A DNA stretch of 35,212 bases. It comes from Pantoea stewartii subsp. stewartii. Its GTDB lineage: Bacteria > Pseudomonadota > Gammaproteobacteria > Enterobacterales > Enterobacteriaceae. Made by a program: the position numbers and the translations under genes. Location: assembly GCF_008801695.1 (NCBI RefSeq), contig NZ_VZPF01000056.1:1-35212 (forward strand), read 5' to 3'. Positions within the stretch are counted from its first letter, which is position 1, and every line of letters begins with the position of its first letter. The notes under the pieces were generated by a model. The model searched no databases and was not told where the DNA came from. It saw only the letters and a program-made list of their open reading frames with translations. Below are positions 28,050 to 35,212 of this stretch, piece by piece.

Positions 28050-28235
28050 TATGCACTTTTTTAACACAGCGTGGTCATATGCATGCTCTGTAGAGGTTTC
28101 CAATAGCGAAAAGGTTTATTATCATCGACAGCTATTGTCGCCTGAATAATAAAGCCTGCCGCAGGCAGAGTTCAGAATTTGATGGCAGAAGAACAGCCTG
28201 TAAAAGGCGTTTGGCCCCAGAAAAGGAATGTATAG

Positions 28236-28583
28236 ATGCGCTGTAAAACGCTGACTGCCGCGGCAGTGGTAATGTTGATGATGACCGCCGGATGCTCCAC
28301 TTTAGAGCGCGTGGTTTATCGTCCCGATATCAATCAGGGAAACTATCTGGTTGCCAATGATGTTGCCAAGATTCATACCGGCATGACTCAGCAGCAGGTG
28401 GCCTATACACTGGGTACGCCGATGATGAAAGATCCGTTTGGTAGCAATGTCTGGTACTACGTATTCCGTCAGGAACCTGGCAATGAGAAGGTCAAACAGC
28501 AGACACTGACGTTGACCTTCGACCGCAACGGTGTGCTGACCAACATCGACAATAAACCTGCCCTGTCCTCGCAAGAAGGCTAA
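28236..28583 (+). CDS. bamE: Outer membrane assembly lipoprotein BamE
   Basis: BamE (SmpA) is a lipoprotein subunit of the BAM complex that inserts beta-barrel proteins into the outer membrane. The 115-aa product has a signal peptide with lipobox-like TAGC at Cys20, then the SmpA/OmlA fold: [20 protein letters not shown] and [20 protein letters not shown]. Start ATG 28236 follows GGAATG. The 186 bp to recN hold no gene I can support. A terminator follows. Confidence 0.96.
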   Translation: MRCKTLTAAAVVMLMMTAGCSTLERVVYRPDINQGNYLVANDVAKIHTGMTQQQVAYTLGTPMMKDPFGSNVWYYVFRQEPGNEKVKQQTLTLTFDRNGVLTNIDNKPALSSQEG

Positions 28584-28633
28584 CGGTTGATTCTGACCGT
28601 CGCCATCGCGGCGGTGATTAACCCGCAGAAAGC

Positions 28634-28659
28634 AAAAAGGCGCTCATCAGCGCCTTTTT
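28634..28659. terminator. Bidirectional terminator between bamE and rnfH
   Basis: AAAAA-GGCGCT-CATC-AGCGCC-TTTTT is a classic Rho-independent terminator that reads on both strands, serving the convergent bamE and ratA-rnfH transcripts. Confidence 0.92.
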
Positions 28660-28680
28660 CATGTTCTTCGATCTGACCGG

Positions 28681-28974
28681 TTATTTCTTGCTGCTGGCCG
28701 CGCGTTCTGCGCGTTGACGACGCAGTTCTTTCGGGTCGGCAATCAGCGGACGGTAGATCTCAACCCGATCGCCTTCCTGCACGATATCCGTCAGTTTCAC
28801 CGGGTGGCTGTAAATGCCCACTTTATTGCTGGCAAGGTCGATATCAGGCCGCAGCTCAAGCAAACCTGATTTTTTGATGGCCTGCTCGACCGTACTGCCC
28901 TCTTCCAGCTTTACGTACTGCTGATACTGTTTTTCAGGCAGGGCGTACACCACCTCAACCGAGATATCAGGCAC
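28681..28974 (-). CDS. rnfH: RnfH family ubiquitin-like protein
   Basis: The 97-aa product matches E. coli RnfH (YfjF), a ubiquitin-fold protein often encoded beside ratA; its cellular function is not settled. GTG 28974 follows AGAGG and starts the sequence [20 protein letters not shown]; the conserved C-terminus is [20 protein letters not shown]. The longer frame to 29079 lies inside ratA. It overlaps the ratA 3' end by 8 bases, so translation is coupled. Confidence 0.92.
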   Translation of the reverse strand: MPDISVEVVYALPEKQYQQYVKLEEGSTVEQAIKKSGLLELRPDIDLASNKVGIYSHPVKLTDIVQEGDRVEIYRPLIADPKELRRQRAERAASSKK

Positions 28975-29401
28975 TGTAAACCTCTTTGGCGCGTTGCGTG
29001 AACGCCTGCACCATGCTGTTGGCCAGTTCTTTGAAGATGCGACCGAATGCCATTTCAACCAGCATATTGGTGAACTCAAACTCCAGGCTTAGTTCGACCT
29101 TACAGGCATCATCGCCGAGATCGATAAAGCGCCATCCGCCGGTCAGCTTGCGGAACGGGCCGTCGACCAGCTGCATATGAATGCTCTGGTTGTCGGTCAG
29201 CGTATTACGGGTAGTAAAGGTTTTACTGATGCCCGCTTTAGACACGTCGACTGACGCCGTCATCTGATTTTCAGAGGCATCCAGCACGCGGCTACCGGTG
29301 CAGCCCGGCAGAAACTGCGGATAGGCATCGACATCGTTTACGAGTTGGTACATTTGTCCGGCGCTAAAGGGGACCAGCGCCGAACGACTAATCTGAGCCA
29401 T
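28967..29401 (-). CDS. ratA: Ribosome association toxin RatA
   Basis: RatA (YfjG) is a START-like domain protein reported in E. coli to bind 50S subunits and block 70S association when overproduced; the family is also linked to coenzyme Q. The 144-aa product shows [20 protein letters not shown] and [14 protein letters not shown] at the N-terminus and ends [13 protein letters not shown]. The ratA-rnfH pair looks like a toxin/antitoxin by synteny, but the toxin role is debated. It is divergent from smpB. Confidence 0.93.
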   Translation of the reverse strand: MAQISRSALVPFSAGQMYQLVNDVDAYPQFLPGCTGSRVLDASENQMTASVDVSKAGISKTFTTRNTLTDNQSIHMQLVDGPFRKLTGGWRFIDLGDDACKVELSLEFEFTNMLVEMAFGRIFKELANSMVQAFTQRAKEVYSA

Positions 29402-29479
29402 AATGGTTCCTGTTCGTCACAAAACCGCTAAATAATAGCATTTTCAGCGATTAAACAAAAATTCCTCATTGTCATGGTG

Positions 29480-29488
29480 TGCTAGAAT
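29480..29488 (+). promoter_or_regulatory. Extended -10 promoter of smpB
   Basis: TGC-TAGAAT is an extended -10 element 71 bases before the smpB start; no good -35 is present. A similar TGC-TAGTAT precedes ssrA. Confidence 0.5.
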
Positions 29489-29559
29489 ACCCTGTTTCCT
29501 GCTGCCCCGCTGGACTGGGGATGCGATAACCGACCAAGTGATGTAAAATACGCGGCATT

Positions 29560-30042
29560 ATGACAAAGAAAAAAGCACACAAACCCGGTTCTGCCACCAT
29601 TGCCATGAACAAGCGCGCCCGCCACGAATACTTCATTGAAGAAGAGTTCGAAGCCGGTTTGTCGCTACAGGGATGGGAAGTTAAATCACTCCGTGCAGGT
29701 AAAGCGAACATCAGCGACAGCTACATTTTGCTGCGCGATGGCGAAGCCTATCTGTTCGGCTCAACCTTCCAGCCGCTCGCCGTGGCTTCAACGCACGTAG
29801 TCTGCGATCCTACCCGCAGCCGTAAACTGCTGTTGAAAAAGCGTGAGCTGGATTCACTGTATGGCCGCGTTAATCGCGAGGGCTATACCGTTGTTGCGCT
29901 GTCGCTCTACTGGAAAAACGTCTGGTGTAAGTTAAAAATCGGCGTGGCTCGCGGTAAGAAAGAACACGACAAGCGTAACGACATCAAAGATCGTGAATGG
30001 CAAATGGACAAAGCGCGTATTATGAAGAATGCCAATCGTTAA
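29560..30042 (+). CDS. smpB: SsrA-binding protein SmpB
   Basis: SmpB binds tmRNA and delivers it to stalled ribosomes. The 160-aa product has the OB-fold SmpB signature [19 protein letters not shown] and the basic C-terminal tail DRDWQ-like ([17 protein letters not shown]) that enters the mRNA channel. It is directly followed by its RNA partner ssrA 43 bp downstream. Confidence 0.97.
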   Translation: MTKKKAHKPGSATIAMNKRARHEYFIEEEFEAGLSLQGWEVKSLRAGKANISDSYILLRDGEAYLFGSTFQPLAVASTHVVCDPTRSRKLLLKKRELDSLYGRVNREGYTVVALSLYWKNVWCKLKIGVARGKKEHDKRNDIKDREWQMDKARIMKNANR

Positions 30043-30066
30043 ATACTGGAATTCGATACGCTTTTT

Positions 30067-30075
30067 TGCTAGTAT
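30067..30075 (+). promoter_or_regulatory. Extended -10 promoter of ssrA
   Basis: TGC-TAGTAT lies 11 bases before the mature tmRNA 5' end, allowing for a few bases of precursor. The -35 (around TGGAAT, 30047-30052) is weak, as expected with an extended -10. Confidence 0.55.
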
Positions 30076-30085
30076 TTGAAGTTCT

Positions 30086-30448
30086 GGGGCTGATTCTGGA
30101 TTCGACGGGATTGTGAAGCCTTAGGAGCATGCCGAGGGGCGGTTGGCCTCGTAAAAAGCCGCAAAAAAATAGTCGCAAACGACGAAAACTACGCTTTAGC
30201 AGCTTAATAACCTGCTGAGAGCCCTCTCTCCCTAGCCTCCACTCTTAGGACGGGGATCAAGAGAGGTCAAACCCAAAAGAGATCGCGTGGATGCCCTGCC
30301 TGGGGTTGAAGCGTTAAACTTAATCAGGCTAGTCTGTCAGTGGCGTGTCCGTCCGCAGCTGACCGGCGAATGTAAAGACTGGACTAAGCATGTAGTGCCG
30401 ACGGTGTAGTAATTTCGGACGCGGGTTCAACTCCCGCCAGCTCCACCA
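30086..30448 (+). ncRNA. ssrA: Transfer-messenger RNA
   Basis: The 363-nt RNA equals the length of E. coli tmRNA. It begins GGGGCTGATTCTGGATTCGA, carries the tRNA-like D-loop/T-arm elements (GGTTCAACTCCCGCC near the end) and ends GCTCCACCA with encoded CCA. The resume codon GCA at 30175 starts the tag. It rescues stalled ribosomes and adds a degradation tag. Its 3' end is the usual target of P4-type integrases, one of which lies just downstream. Confidence 0.98.
30175..30207 (+). other. tmRNA proteolysis tag coding segment
   Basis: GCA AAC GAC GAA AAC TAC GCT TTA GCA GCT TAA encodes ANDENYALAA, identical to E. coli; together with the alanine charged on tmRNA this gives the AANDENYALAA tag recognised by ClpXP and SspB. 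Confidence 0.97.
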
Positions 30449-30493
30449 AAATTCTTTCGCGGCGATACCAGAATCGTCCGCTGAAGTCCTGAA

Positions 30494-30526
30494 AGCCCGC
30501 ACGGCACAAGCCCTGCGGGCTTTTTT
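30494..30526 (+). terminator. Terminator after ssrA
   Basis: AGCCCGCA / TGCGGGCT forms an 8-bp stem with a 12-base loop followed by TTTTT. It ends the ssrA transcript 46 bases after the mature 3' end. The sequence around it may belong to the integrated element side of the attachment site. Confidence 0.85.
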
Positions 30527-30623
30527 GTGTCCTACGCGATTTCTTAAGAGTTGCTAGAGTCTACGCCTTATGACACCCTCCTTTAGGCCCACCAGTGTGG
30601 GTCCAAAATCAGAGGGTCCAAAA

Positions 30624-31511
30624 ATGCCTAAGGTCGTCACAAAGCTGAATGATACCCAAATCAGGAACACCAAGCCCGGCGAGAAGGAAGTGAGTCTCTT
30701 CGACGGCGAAGGCTTGTTTGTGCGAATCTCACCATCAGCAAAGGGTGGTAAGAAAAACTGGTATTTTAGATACACGGTTCCGACGACCCGAAAACGCACA
30801 AAAATGAGCCTTGGTACTTACCCTCACCTCACCCTAGCTCAGGCTCGCTCTCTAAGAGACCAGTACCTCGCACTTCTTGCCCAGCAGATTGACCCACAAC
30901 AGCATAATGCTGAGAAGGCGAATGCCTTAAAAGTGGCTACTGAACACACATTGCAGGTGGTTGCAAAAAAATGGTTGGATGAGAAGAAAAGAACTTCAGG
31001 GATCACGAATGACCACGCAGAGGATATCTGGCGTAGCCTTGAACGAAACGTCTTTCCTGGATTAGGTAATGTTCCGATCAAGGAAATTCGTCCCAAACTC
31101 TTAAAGCAGCACTTAGACCCAATTGAGCAGCGTGGAATTCTTGAAACGCTAAGGCGTGTGATTTCCCGATTAAATGAAATTTTCCGCTGGGCGGCTACTG
31201 AGGAACTGATTGAGTTTAATCCTGCTGATAACCTCGCACAGCGCTTCACTAAGCCTAAAAAGCAGAATATGCCTGCATTACCCCCGTCTGAGTTACCCCG
31301 TTTTCTGGCAACGCTGGCCAATGCTTCAGTGCGTATGGAGACAAGGCTGCTGATTGAGTGGCAATTGTTAACATGGGTTCGTCCGGGCGAAGCCGTTCGA
31401 GCAAGGTGGGCAGACATCGATACAGACAACAGGCTATGGACCATTCCTGCTGACTTCATGAAAATGAAAAAAACTCATAAGGTTCCTTTGAGCAAAGAGG
31501 GGCTTTGTTGA
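30624..31511 (+). pseudogene. ssrA-adjacent P4/CP4-57-type integrase, truncated
   Basis: The frame encodes an N-terminal DUF4102-type arm-binding domain (LNDTQIRNTKPGEKEVSLFD, GEGLFVRISP) and part of the catalytic domain, with the first Arg in TWVRPGEAVRARW and the hairpin Lys region KKTHKVPLSKEG. The remaining catalytic residues (H-x-x-R, His/Trp, Tyr) are missing because a 173-bp element enters at 31501. The preferred start ATG 30624 has GAGGG upstream; ATG 30570 is also in frame. The gene is cut by about 100 residues compared with ~400-aa relatives, so it cannot recombine. Its island cargo is not present. Confidence 0.9.
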
Positions 31512-31673
31512 ATAATAGGTAATCATTCTGTTTTGTCTGCACTGTTTTGGTAGAAAACGCTGATGCCAGACAGAACACCGTCATACGCAAGCATGTAACG
31601 CATTGATTTTATGTTATCTGAAACAACCGTTTTCATAGTACCACAGCATAAAATCCATTTATTCAACAAAGCC
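31501..31673 (-). mobile_element. 173-bp MITE-like element with IS903-type ends (copy B)
   Basis: This is the same element as at 1142-1314 in opposite orientation, identical except for one base (31599). Its ends have the same 15-bp terminal repeats. No 9-bp duplication exists: the left flank is GCAAAGAGG, the right is TTGCTGCGC. One flank was therefore replaced after insertion. It truncates the integrase. Confidence 0.88.
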
Positions 31674-31749
31674 TTGCTGCGCTGATATTTCTTTCCCGGC
31701 TAATAACTGAAGTAAATTTTATGCGTTTTTGTTAAATATCAACTCATAT

Positions 31750-31768
31750 AATAATGATTTCTATTTAC
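31750..31768. promoter_or_regulatory. Fur-box-like site before the iron transporter operon
   Basis: AATAATGATTTCTATTTAC matches the 19-bp Fur consensus (GATAATGATAATCATTATC) at 12 positions, with a strong left half. It lies 75 bases before the transporter operon start in a very AT-rich stretch, as expected for an iron-regulated promoter. Confidence 0.55.
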
Positions 31769-31842
31769 ATTTTTTGTCTGATAAAATTCGCCGCGCCAGA
31801 ATCGTTACGGCATGCCGTCTCATTTAATGATGGAAAACACCA

Positions 31843-32841
31843 ATGAAAAAAATGCTTAGCCTGTTAAGTTTTATTTTCCTCACGACGAGTTCCGCCTGGG
31901 CCACCACCTATCCGCTGACCATCGAAAACTGTGGTCAGAAGGAAACCTTTACTAAAGCGCCAGCGCGCGTCGTAGCGCTTGGGCAAAATACGGCGGAAAT
32001 CATGCTGCTGCTGGGGCTGCAGGATAAAATGGTGGCGAGCGCATTCTGGCCGACCAAAGTGTTACCTGAGCTTGCTGAAAAGAATGCGAAAGTGCCGGTA
32101 CTGACGGTGGAAATCCCTACGCTGGAATCCATCCTGGCGAAAAACCCCGATTTTGTGGCTGCCCAGATTCAGCTACTGATGGGGCCGAGCAGTAAAGTTG
32201 CCAAACGCGAAGACTTTGAGTCCGTTGGCATAAACACCTACCTGTCACCAGGCATGTGTGCCACGAAGCAGAATACCGGCGATATTTATGGCAGCCGTTC
32301 GACGCTGTGGAATATGGCCTATGTTTACGAAGAAATCGCCGATTTTGCCAAAATCTTTAACGTTGAAGATCGCGGACAGCAGGTGATCAACGACTTTAAA
32401 AAGCGTGAAAGCGCCCTGAGAAAAGCCTTTCCTAAAGGCAAGAAAGACCTGTCTTTCGTGTTTTGGTTCTCGAGCTCCTCACCCACCGCGGATGCCTACG
32501 TGGGCGGTAAAAATGGTGCCTCCGGCTTTATCGCCGATCTGCTGGGCGGCCATAATGCCATTACCACCGAAACCGAGTGGCCCACTGTCAGTTGGGAAAG
32601 TATCATTGCCGCCAATCCGGATGTCATCGTGGTCACCAGCCTTGATCGTAATCGCTGGAAGCTGGATAGCGCCGAAGAAAAGATTAAGTTCCTGAAAAGC
32701 GATCCGGCCGTGAGCCAGCTCGATGCCGTGAAGAAAGGCCATATTGTCGTGATGGACGGTCAGGCAATGAACCCGACGATTCGTACGATTTATGGTGCAG
32801 AACAGGTTGCAGAGCAGTTACGTAAGATGGGCCTGAATTAA
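31843..32841 (+). CDS. Iron-complex ABC transporter substrate-binding protein
   Basis: The 332-aa product has a signal peptide with likely cleavage after S-A-W-A (residues 1-20) and the two-lobe class III (FepB/BtuF-like, PF01497) fold: RVVALGQNTAEIMLLLGLQDK near residues 43-63 and NPDVIVVTSLDRNRW near 263-277. It would bind a ferric siderophore, haem or cobalamin in the periplasm. No receptor gene is in the window, so the ligand is unknown. The stop overlaps the permease start by one base (TAATG). Confidence 0.85.
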   Translation: MKKMLSLLSFIFLTTSSAWATTYPLTIENCGQKETFTKAPARVVALGQNTAEIMLLLGLQDKMVASAFWPTKVLPELAEKNAKVPVLTVEIPTLESILAKNPDFVAAQIQLLMGPSSKVAKREDFESVGINTYLSPGMCATKQNTGDIYGSRSTLWNMAYVYEEIADFAKIFNVEDRGQQVINDFKKRESALRKAFPKGKKDLSFVFWFSSSSPTADAYVGGKNGASGFIADLLGGHNAITTETEWPTVSWESIIAANPDVIVVTSLDRNRWKLDSAEEKIKFLKSDPAVSQLDAVKKGHIVVMDGQAMNPTIRTIYGAEQVAEQLRKMGLN

Positions 32842-33875
32842 TGAGTGAAGGGGTTGTTCAGGCACGACGAGTGGGGTTTATCGCCATTGCGATCCTCGCC
32901 CTCGTCGTGCTGGTTGTGGTGATTGCACTGGGCGTCAGCGTAGGCGAGTTATCAATACCGCTAAAATCCGTCTTTTATACCGTCACCAATAAACTGGGAA
33001 TGACGGCGGTGCCCGTTAACCGTATCCATGAAAGCGTGATCTGGGATTTCCGTTTAAGCCGGGCGCTGGTTGCCGCATTCAGTGGGGCAGGTCTGGCGAT
33101 TTGCGGGGCGGTGTTACAGAGCCTGCTGAAGAATGCCCTGGCCGAACCCTACGTGTTAGGGGTTTCGGCTGGCGCATCAACCGGGGCGGTGTTGATTGTG
33201 GTCTCGGGCGTCGGCGCGGGTGCTATCTCCCTTTCGCTGGGTGCCTTTACCGGTGCCTTTGCGGCCTTTGCGTTTGTTGCCCTGCTGACCAATGGCGCAC
33301 GTGGCGGTACGGAGCGCACGATTCTGGCGGGCGTTGCGGCATCGCAACTCTTTAATGCGATAACCGCTTACACCATCAGTACCTCGGCGAATGCGCAGCA
33401 GGCACGCGACGTCATGTTCTGGCTGCTGGGCAGCTTTAGCGGCGTACGCTGGCCGGAGTTTCAGTTAGTGGTCGTGGTCGTGCTGGTCGGTTTAGCGGTC
33501 TGTCTCTATTATGCGCGCGCGCTGGATGCCTTCACCTTTGGCGACGATACCGCTGCTTCGTTAGGTATTCCGGTTGGCGTGGTTCGTCTGGTGCTGTTCA
33601 CGGCAACCGCCCTGATGACCGCCACGATTGTCAGCATGGCCGGCTCAATTGGCTTTGTCGGGCTGGTGGTGCCTCATGTGATGCGCTTCTTTTTCGGTCC
33701 TCTGCACAGCCGCCTGCTGGTGGCCTGTGCTATCGCGGGTGCGATTTTGATGGTGCTGGCGGACATTGCCTCTCGTATGCTGATTGCCCCCCAAAGCCTG
33801 CCGGTGGGCGTGGTTACCGCGCTGGTGGGTGTGCCATTCTTTGCCGTTATTATTTATCGCTCCAGGAATCAATAA
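32841..33875 (+). CDS. FecCD-family iron-complex permease
   Basis: The 344-aa inner-membrane permease has about ten hydrophobic segments, starting near residue 10 (FIAIAILALVVLVVVIALG). The FecCD signatures include RLSRALVAAFSGAGLAICGAV, LAEPYVLGVSAGASTGAV and GSIGFVGLVVPHVMRF. It would form the homodimeric channel of the importer. One-base overlaps with both neighbours indicate coupled translation. Confidence 0.92.
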   Translation: MSEGVVQARRVGFIAIAILALVVLVVVIALGVSVGELSIPLKSVFYTVTNKLGMTAVPVNRIHESVIWDFRLSRALVAAFSGAGLAICGAVLQSLLKNALAEPYVLGVSAGASTGAVLIVVSGVGAGAISLSLGAFTGAFAAFAFVALLTNGARGGTERTILAGVAASQLFNAITAYTISTSANAQQARDVMFWLLGSFSGVRWPEFQLVVVVVLVGLAVCLYYARALDAFTFGDDTAASLGIPVGVVRLVLFTATALMTATIVSMAGSIGFVGLVVPHVMRFFFGPLHSRLLVACAIAGAILMVLADIASRMLIAPQSLPVGVVTALVGVPFFAVIIYRSRNQ

Positions 33876-34636
33876 TGAGCATTAGCGCCGAACACCTTAC
33901 CTGGCAGGTGGGGAAAAAAATCATCGTTAATGACGTTTCCCTGGCGGTATCGCCGGGCGAAACGGTGGGATTACTGGGGCCAAATGGCTCAGGCAAATCC
34001 TCCCTGCTTCGTCTTCTGGCTGGCCTGCGTAAGCAACAAAAGGGTAAAGTGCTGCTGGATGGCAAGGACCTGTCGTCCATTGCCCGCAAACAGCTTGCCC
34101 GCCGTGTCGCCTTCGTTGAACAACATGCGTTAACCAGTGCCAATATGCGTGTGCGCGATATCGTCAAACTGGGCCGCATTCCGCATCACTCGCCGTTTTC
34201 CAGTTGGACCCATCAGGACGACGACATCGTCGATGCCGCACTGAAACGTGTGGATATGGCCTCACGTTGCGATCAGGGCTGGCAGAGCCTGTCTGGCGGA
34301 GAACGGCAACGTGTGCATATCGCCCGGGCCCTTGCCCAGTCACCGAATGAAATACTGCTTGATGAGCCCACCAACCATCTGGATATTCACCACCAGATTC
34401 AGCTGATGAAGCTGATCAGCGAGCTACCGGTCACCAGCATTGTGGCAATTCACGATCTGAACCATGCCGCGCTGTTTTGCGATCGTCTTATCATTATGCT
34501 GCACGGGGGCGTGGTGGCGCAGGGCACGCCGGATGAGATTCTCACGGAGTCACTGCTGTGGGACGTGTTCAGGGTCAAAACACAGATCGAGACGTCCCCG
34601 GTACATGGTAAAAAACATATTCATTTCTATGTGTGA
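33875..34636 (+). CDS. Iron-complex ABC transporter ATPase
   Basis: The 253-aa FepC/FhuC/BtuD-like ATPase powers the importer from the cytoplasm. Walker A is GPNGSGKS (residues 35-42), the signature is LSGGERQRV near 139, and Walker B is EILLDEPTNHLD near 158-169. An H-loop His is in VAIHDLNHAALF. It completes the substrate-binding, permease, ATPase operon. Confidence 0.93.
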   Translation: MSISAEHLTWQVGKKIIVNDVSLAVSPGETVGLLGPNGSGKSSLLRLLAGLRKQQKGKVLLDGKDLSSIARKQLARRVAFVEQHALTSANMRVRDIVKLGRIPHHSPFSSWTHQDDDIVDAALKRVDMASRCDQGWQSLSGGERQRVHIARALAQSPNEILLDEPTNHLDIHHQIQLMKLISELPVTSIVAIHDLNHAALFCDRLIIMLHGGVVAQGTPDEILTESLLWDVFRVKTQIETSPVHGKKHIHFYV

Positions 34637-34660
34637 ATCCCCGCGACGCGCCGTCAGGAC

Positions 34661-34675
34661 GGCCGGTTACCGGCC
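34661..34675. other. GC palindrome after the transporter operon
   Basis: GGCCGG-TTA-CCGGCC is a perfect hairpin 24 bases after the ATPase stop. It sits in a GC-rich stretch (34637-34800) with alternating GCGC runs and no coding potential. It has no U-tract; it may act as a 3' stabilising or termination structure. Confidence 0.45.
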
Positions 34676-34809
34676 ATCAGTCTGACGCGCGCGCGGGCGC
34701 GTCCGTTGCCGAGTTATGACGGGCTTCTTTCCCTGCGGCACATCCCGCCTGTGCAGTCACGCACGGTTGCCGGTGAGCGTCAGGTCATCGGGAGCACGCA
34801 CGGGAAACA

Positions 34810-35064
34810 CTAAAGAATAAACCATTTACAGGATTTGGTTCCGGCCTCTCTTTTTAGCAGTCCACTGTTTTCCAGTTTTAACAGCCAGTTTCTTGCAGCG
34901 TAAATAGACATATCGCACTCATCGGCGACGTCCCGGGTTAATATGCCTTCCGACTGTTTTTTAATAAGACACATAATGACGTCTTTCATCTGTGGTTTTT
35001 TCTCAGTGTCCTGAAGCTGATTCCATTTCGCGTCACATTGAATTTTATAAGCAAGCTCTTTCAT
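34810..35064 (-). CDS. FaeA/PapI-like winged-helix regulator
   Basis: The 84-aa product has the plan of FaeA/PapI fimbrial regulators: a helical lead-in (MKDVIMCLIKKQSEG), the HTH TRDVADECDMSIYAARNWLL, then LENSGLLKRE and an aromatic C-terminus CKWFIL. PapI-type proteins act with Lrp at methylation-controlled fimbrial promoters, but plasmid and island copies with other roles exist. No fimbrial genes are in the window. ATG 35064 follows GGGGA. The IS66 end begins 21 bp upstream, so the native promoter is probably displaced. Confidence 0.6.
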   Translation of the reverse strand: MKELAYKIQCDAKWNQLQDTEKKPQMKDVIMCLIKKQSEGILTRDVADECDMSIYAARNWLLKLENSGLLKREAGTKSCKWFIL

Positions 35065-35085
35065 GGCCGTTTCCCCGTAAAGTGT

Positions 35086-35212
35086 GTAAGCGTCGCATTC
35101 AGACCGTATTGACGTTCAGGCAGAGGGAAGCTCGACCTTCCATGGCAGCAGATCGCGGACCCGGTTCACCGGCCAGTCCTGTATATGACCGATGACGTAA
35201 CGCAACCACGTC
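35086..35212 (-). mobile_element. IS66-family element, right end (partial, inverted copy)
   Basis: This is the exact reverse complement of 1-127, with the terminal GTAAGCGTCG at 35086. It encodes the same transposase C-terminus. The bases next to the IS here (TAAAGTGT) do not match those at the other end (TGAAAATC), so the two ends are separate insertions rather than one element. Confidence 0.85.
35116..35211 (-). CDS. IS66-family transposase, C-terminal fragment (copy)
   Basis: This is the mirror of 2-97: 31 residues ending in KVELPSA, with the stop at 35116-35118 and the rest of the gene beyond the window edge. Confidence 0.8.
   Translation of the reverse strand, partial: TWLRYVIGHIQDWPVNRVRDLLPWKVELPSA

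Noticed and set aside
28681..29401. ratA-rnfH as a new toxin-antitoxin system
   Set aside because: It is a conserved housekeeping locus next to smpB; the antitoxin role of RnfH is not supported and the toxin role of RatA is debated.

Overview
The window looks like a complete 35.2 kb assembly contig from an enterobacterium. Gene order (yfhL, acpS, pdxJ, recO, era, rnc, lepB, lepA, rseCBA, rpoE, nadB, trmN, srmB, grcA, ung, grpE, nadK, recN, bamE, rnfH, ratA, smpB, ssrA) and the tmRNA tag ANDENYALAA place it in Enterobacterales. The direct ung-grpE junction, unlike E. coli, makes a Pantoea/Erwinia-type host my best guess (inference). Both ends are the same 127-bp IS66-family right end in opposite orientation, so the sequence runs from one IS66 copy to another.

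Layout. (1) 1-127: IS66 end with the transposase C-terminus. (2) 128-9264: part of a prophage or satellite. It has a truncated gene, a DUF2303 protein, a reverse-strand AT-rich gene of unknown function, a family A DNA polymerase, small hypotheticals, an ANR-family regulator, a VRR-NUC nuclease, a SNF2-type helicase, a small HTH protein and a tyrosine integrase next to yfhL. (3) 9274-30448: conserved chromosomal backbone of housekeeping genes for cofactor synthesis, RNase III/Era, signal peptidase, envelope stress, NAD synthesis, base excision repair, SOS, outer-membrane assembly and trans-translation. (4) 30494-31511: an integrase gene next to ssrA, truncated by a 173-bp element. (5) 31674-34636: an iron-complex ABC transporter operon behind a Fur-like site. 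(6) 34637-35085: GC-rich noncoding DNA and a FaeA/PapI-like regulator, ending at the second IS66 end.

Regulation can be read directly in several places: a sigma-E promoter for rpoE-rseABC, a sigma-32 promoter for grpE, a NadR-type operator at nadB, LexA-type boxes at recN, an FNR-type site at grcA and an RNase III-type leader stem at rnc.

The most unusual structure is a pair of 173-bp MITE-like elements with IS903-type termini, inverted relative to each other and differing at one base. The left copy has a perfect 9-bp target duplication and rewrites the C-terminus of the DUF2303 gene. The right copy truncates the ssrA-adjacent integrase and has no target duplication, which suggests later recombination between element copies. 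The most interesting unassigned gene is the reverse-strand 1431-2120 gene inside the phage module.
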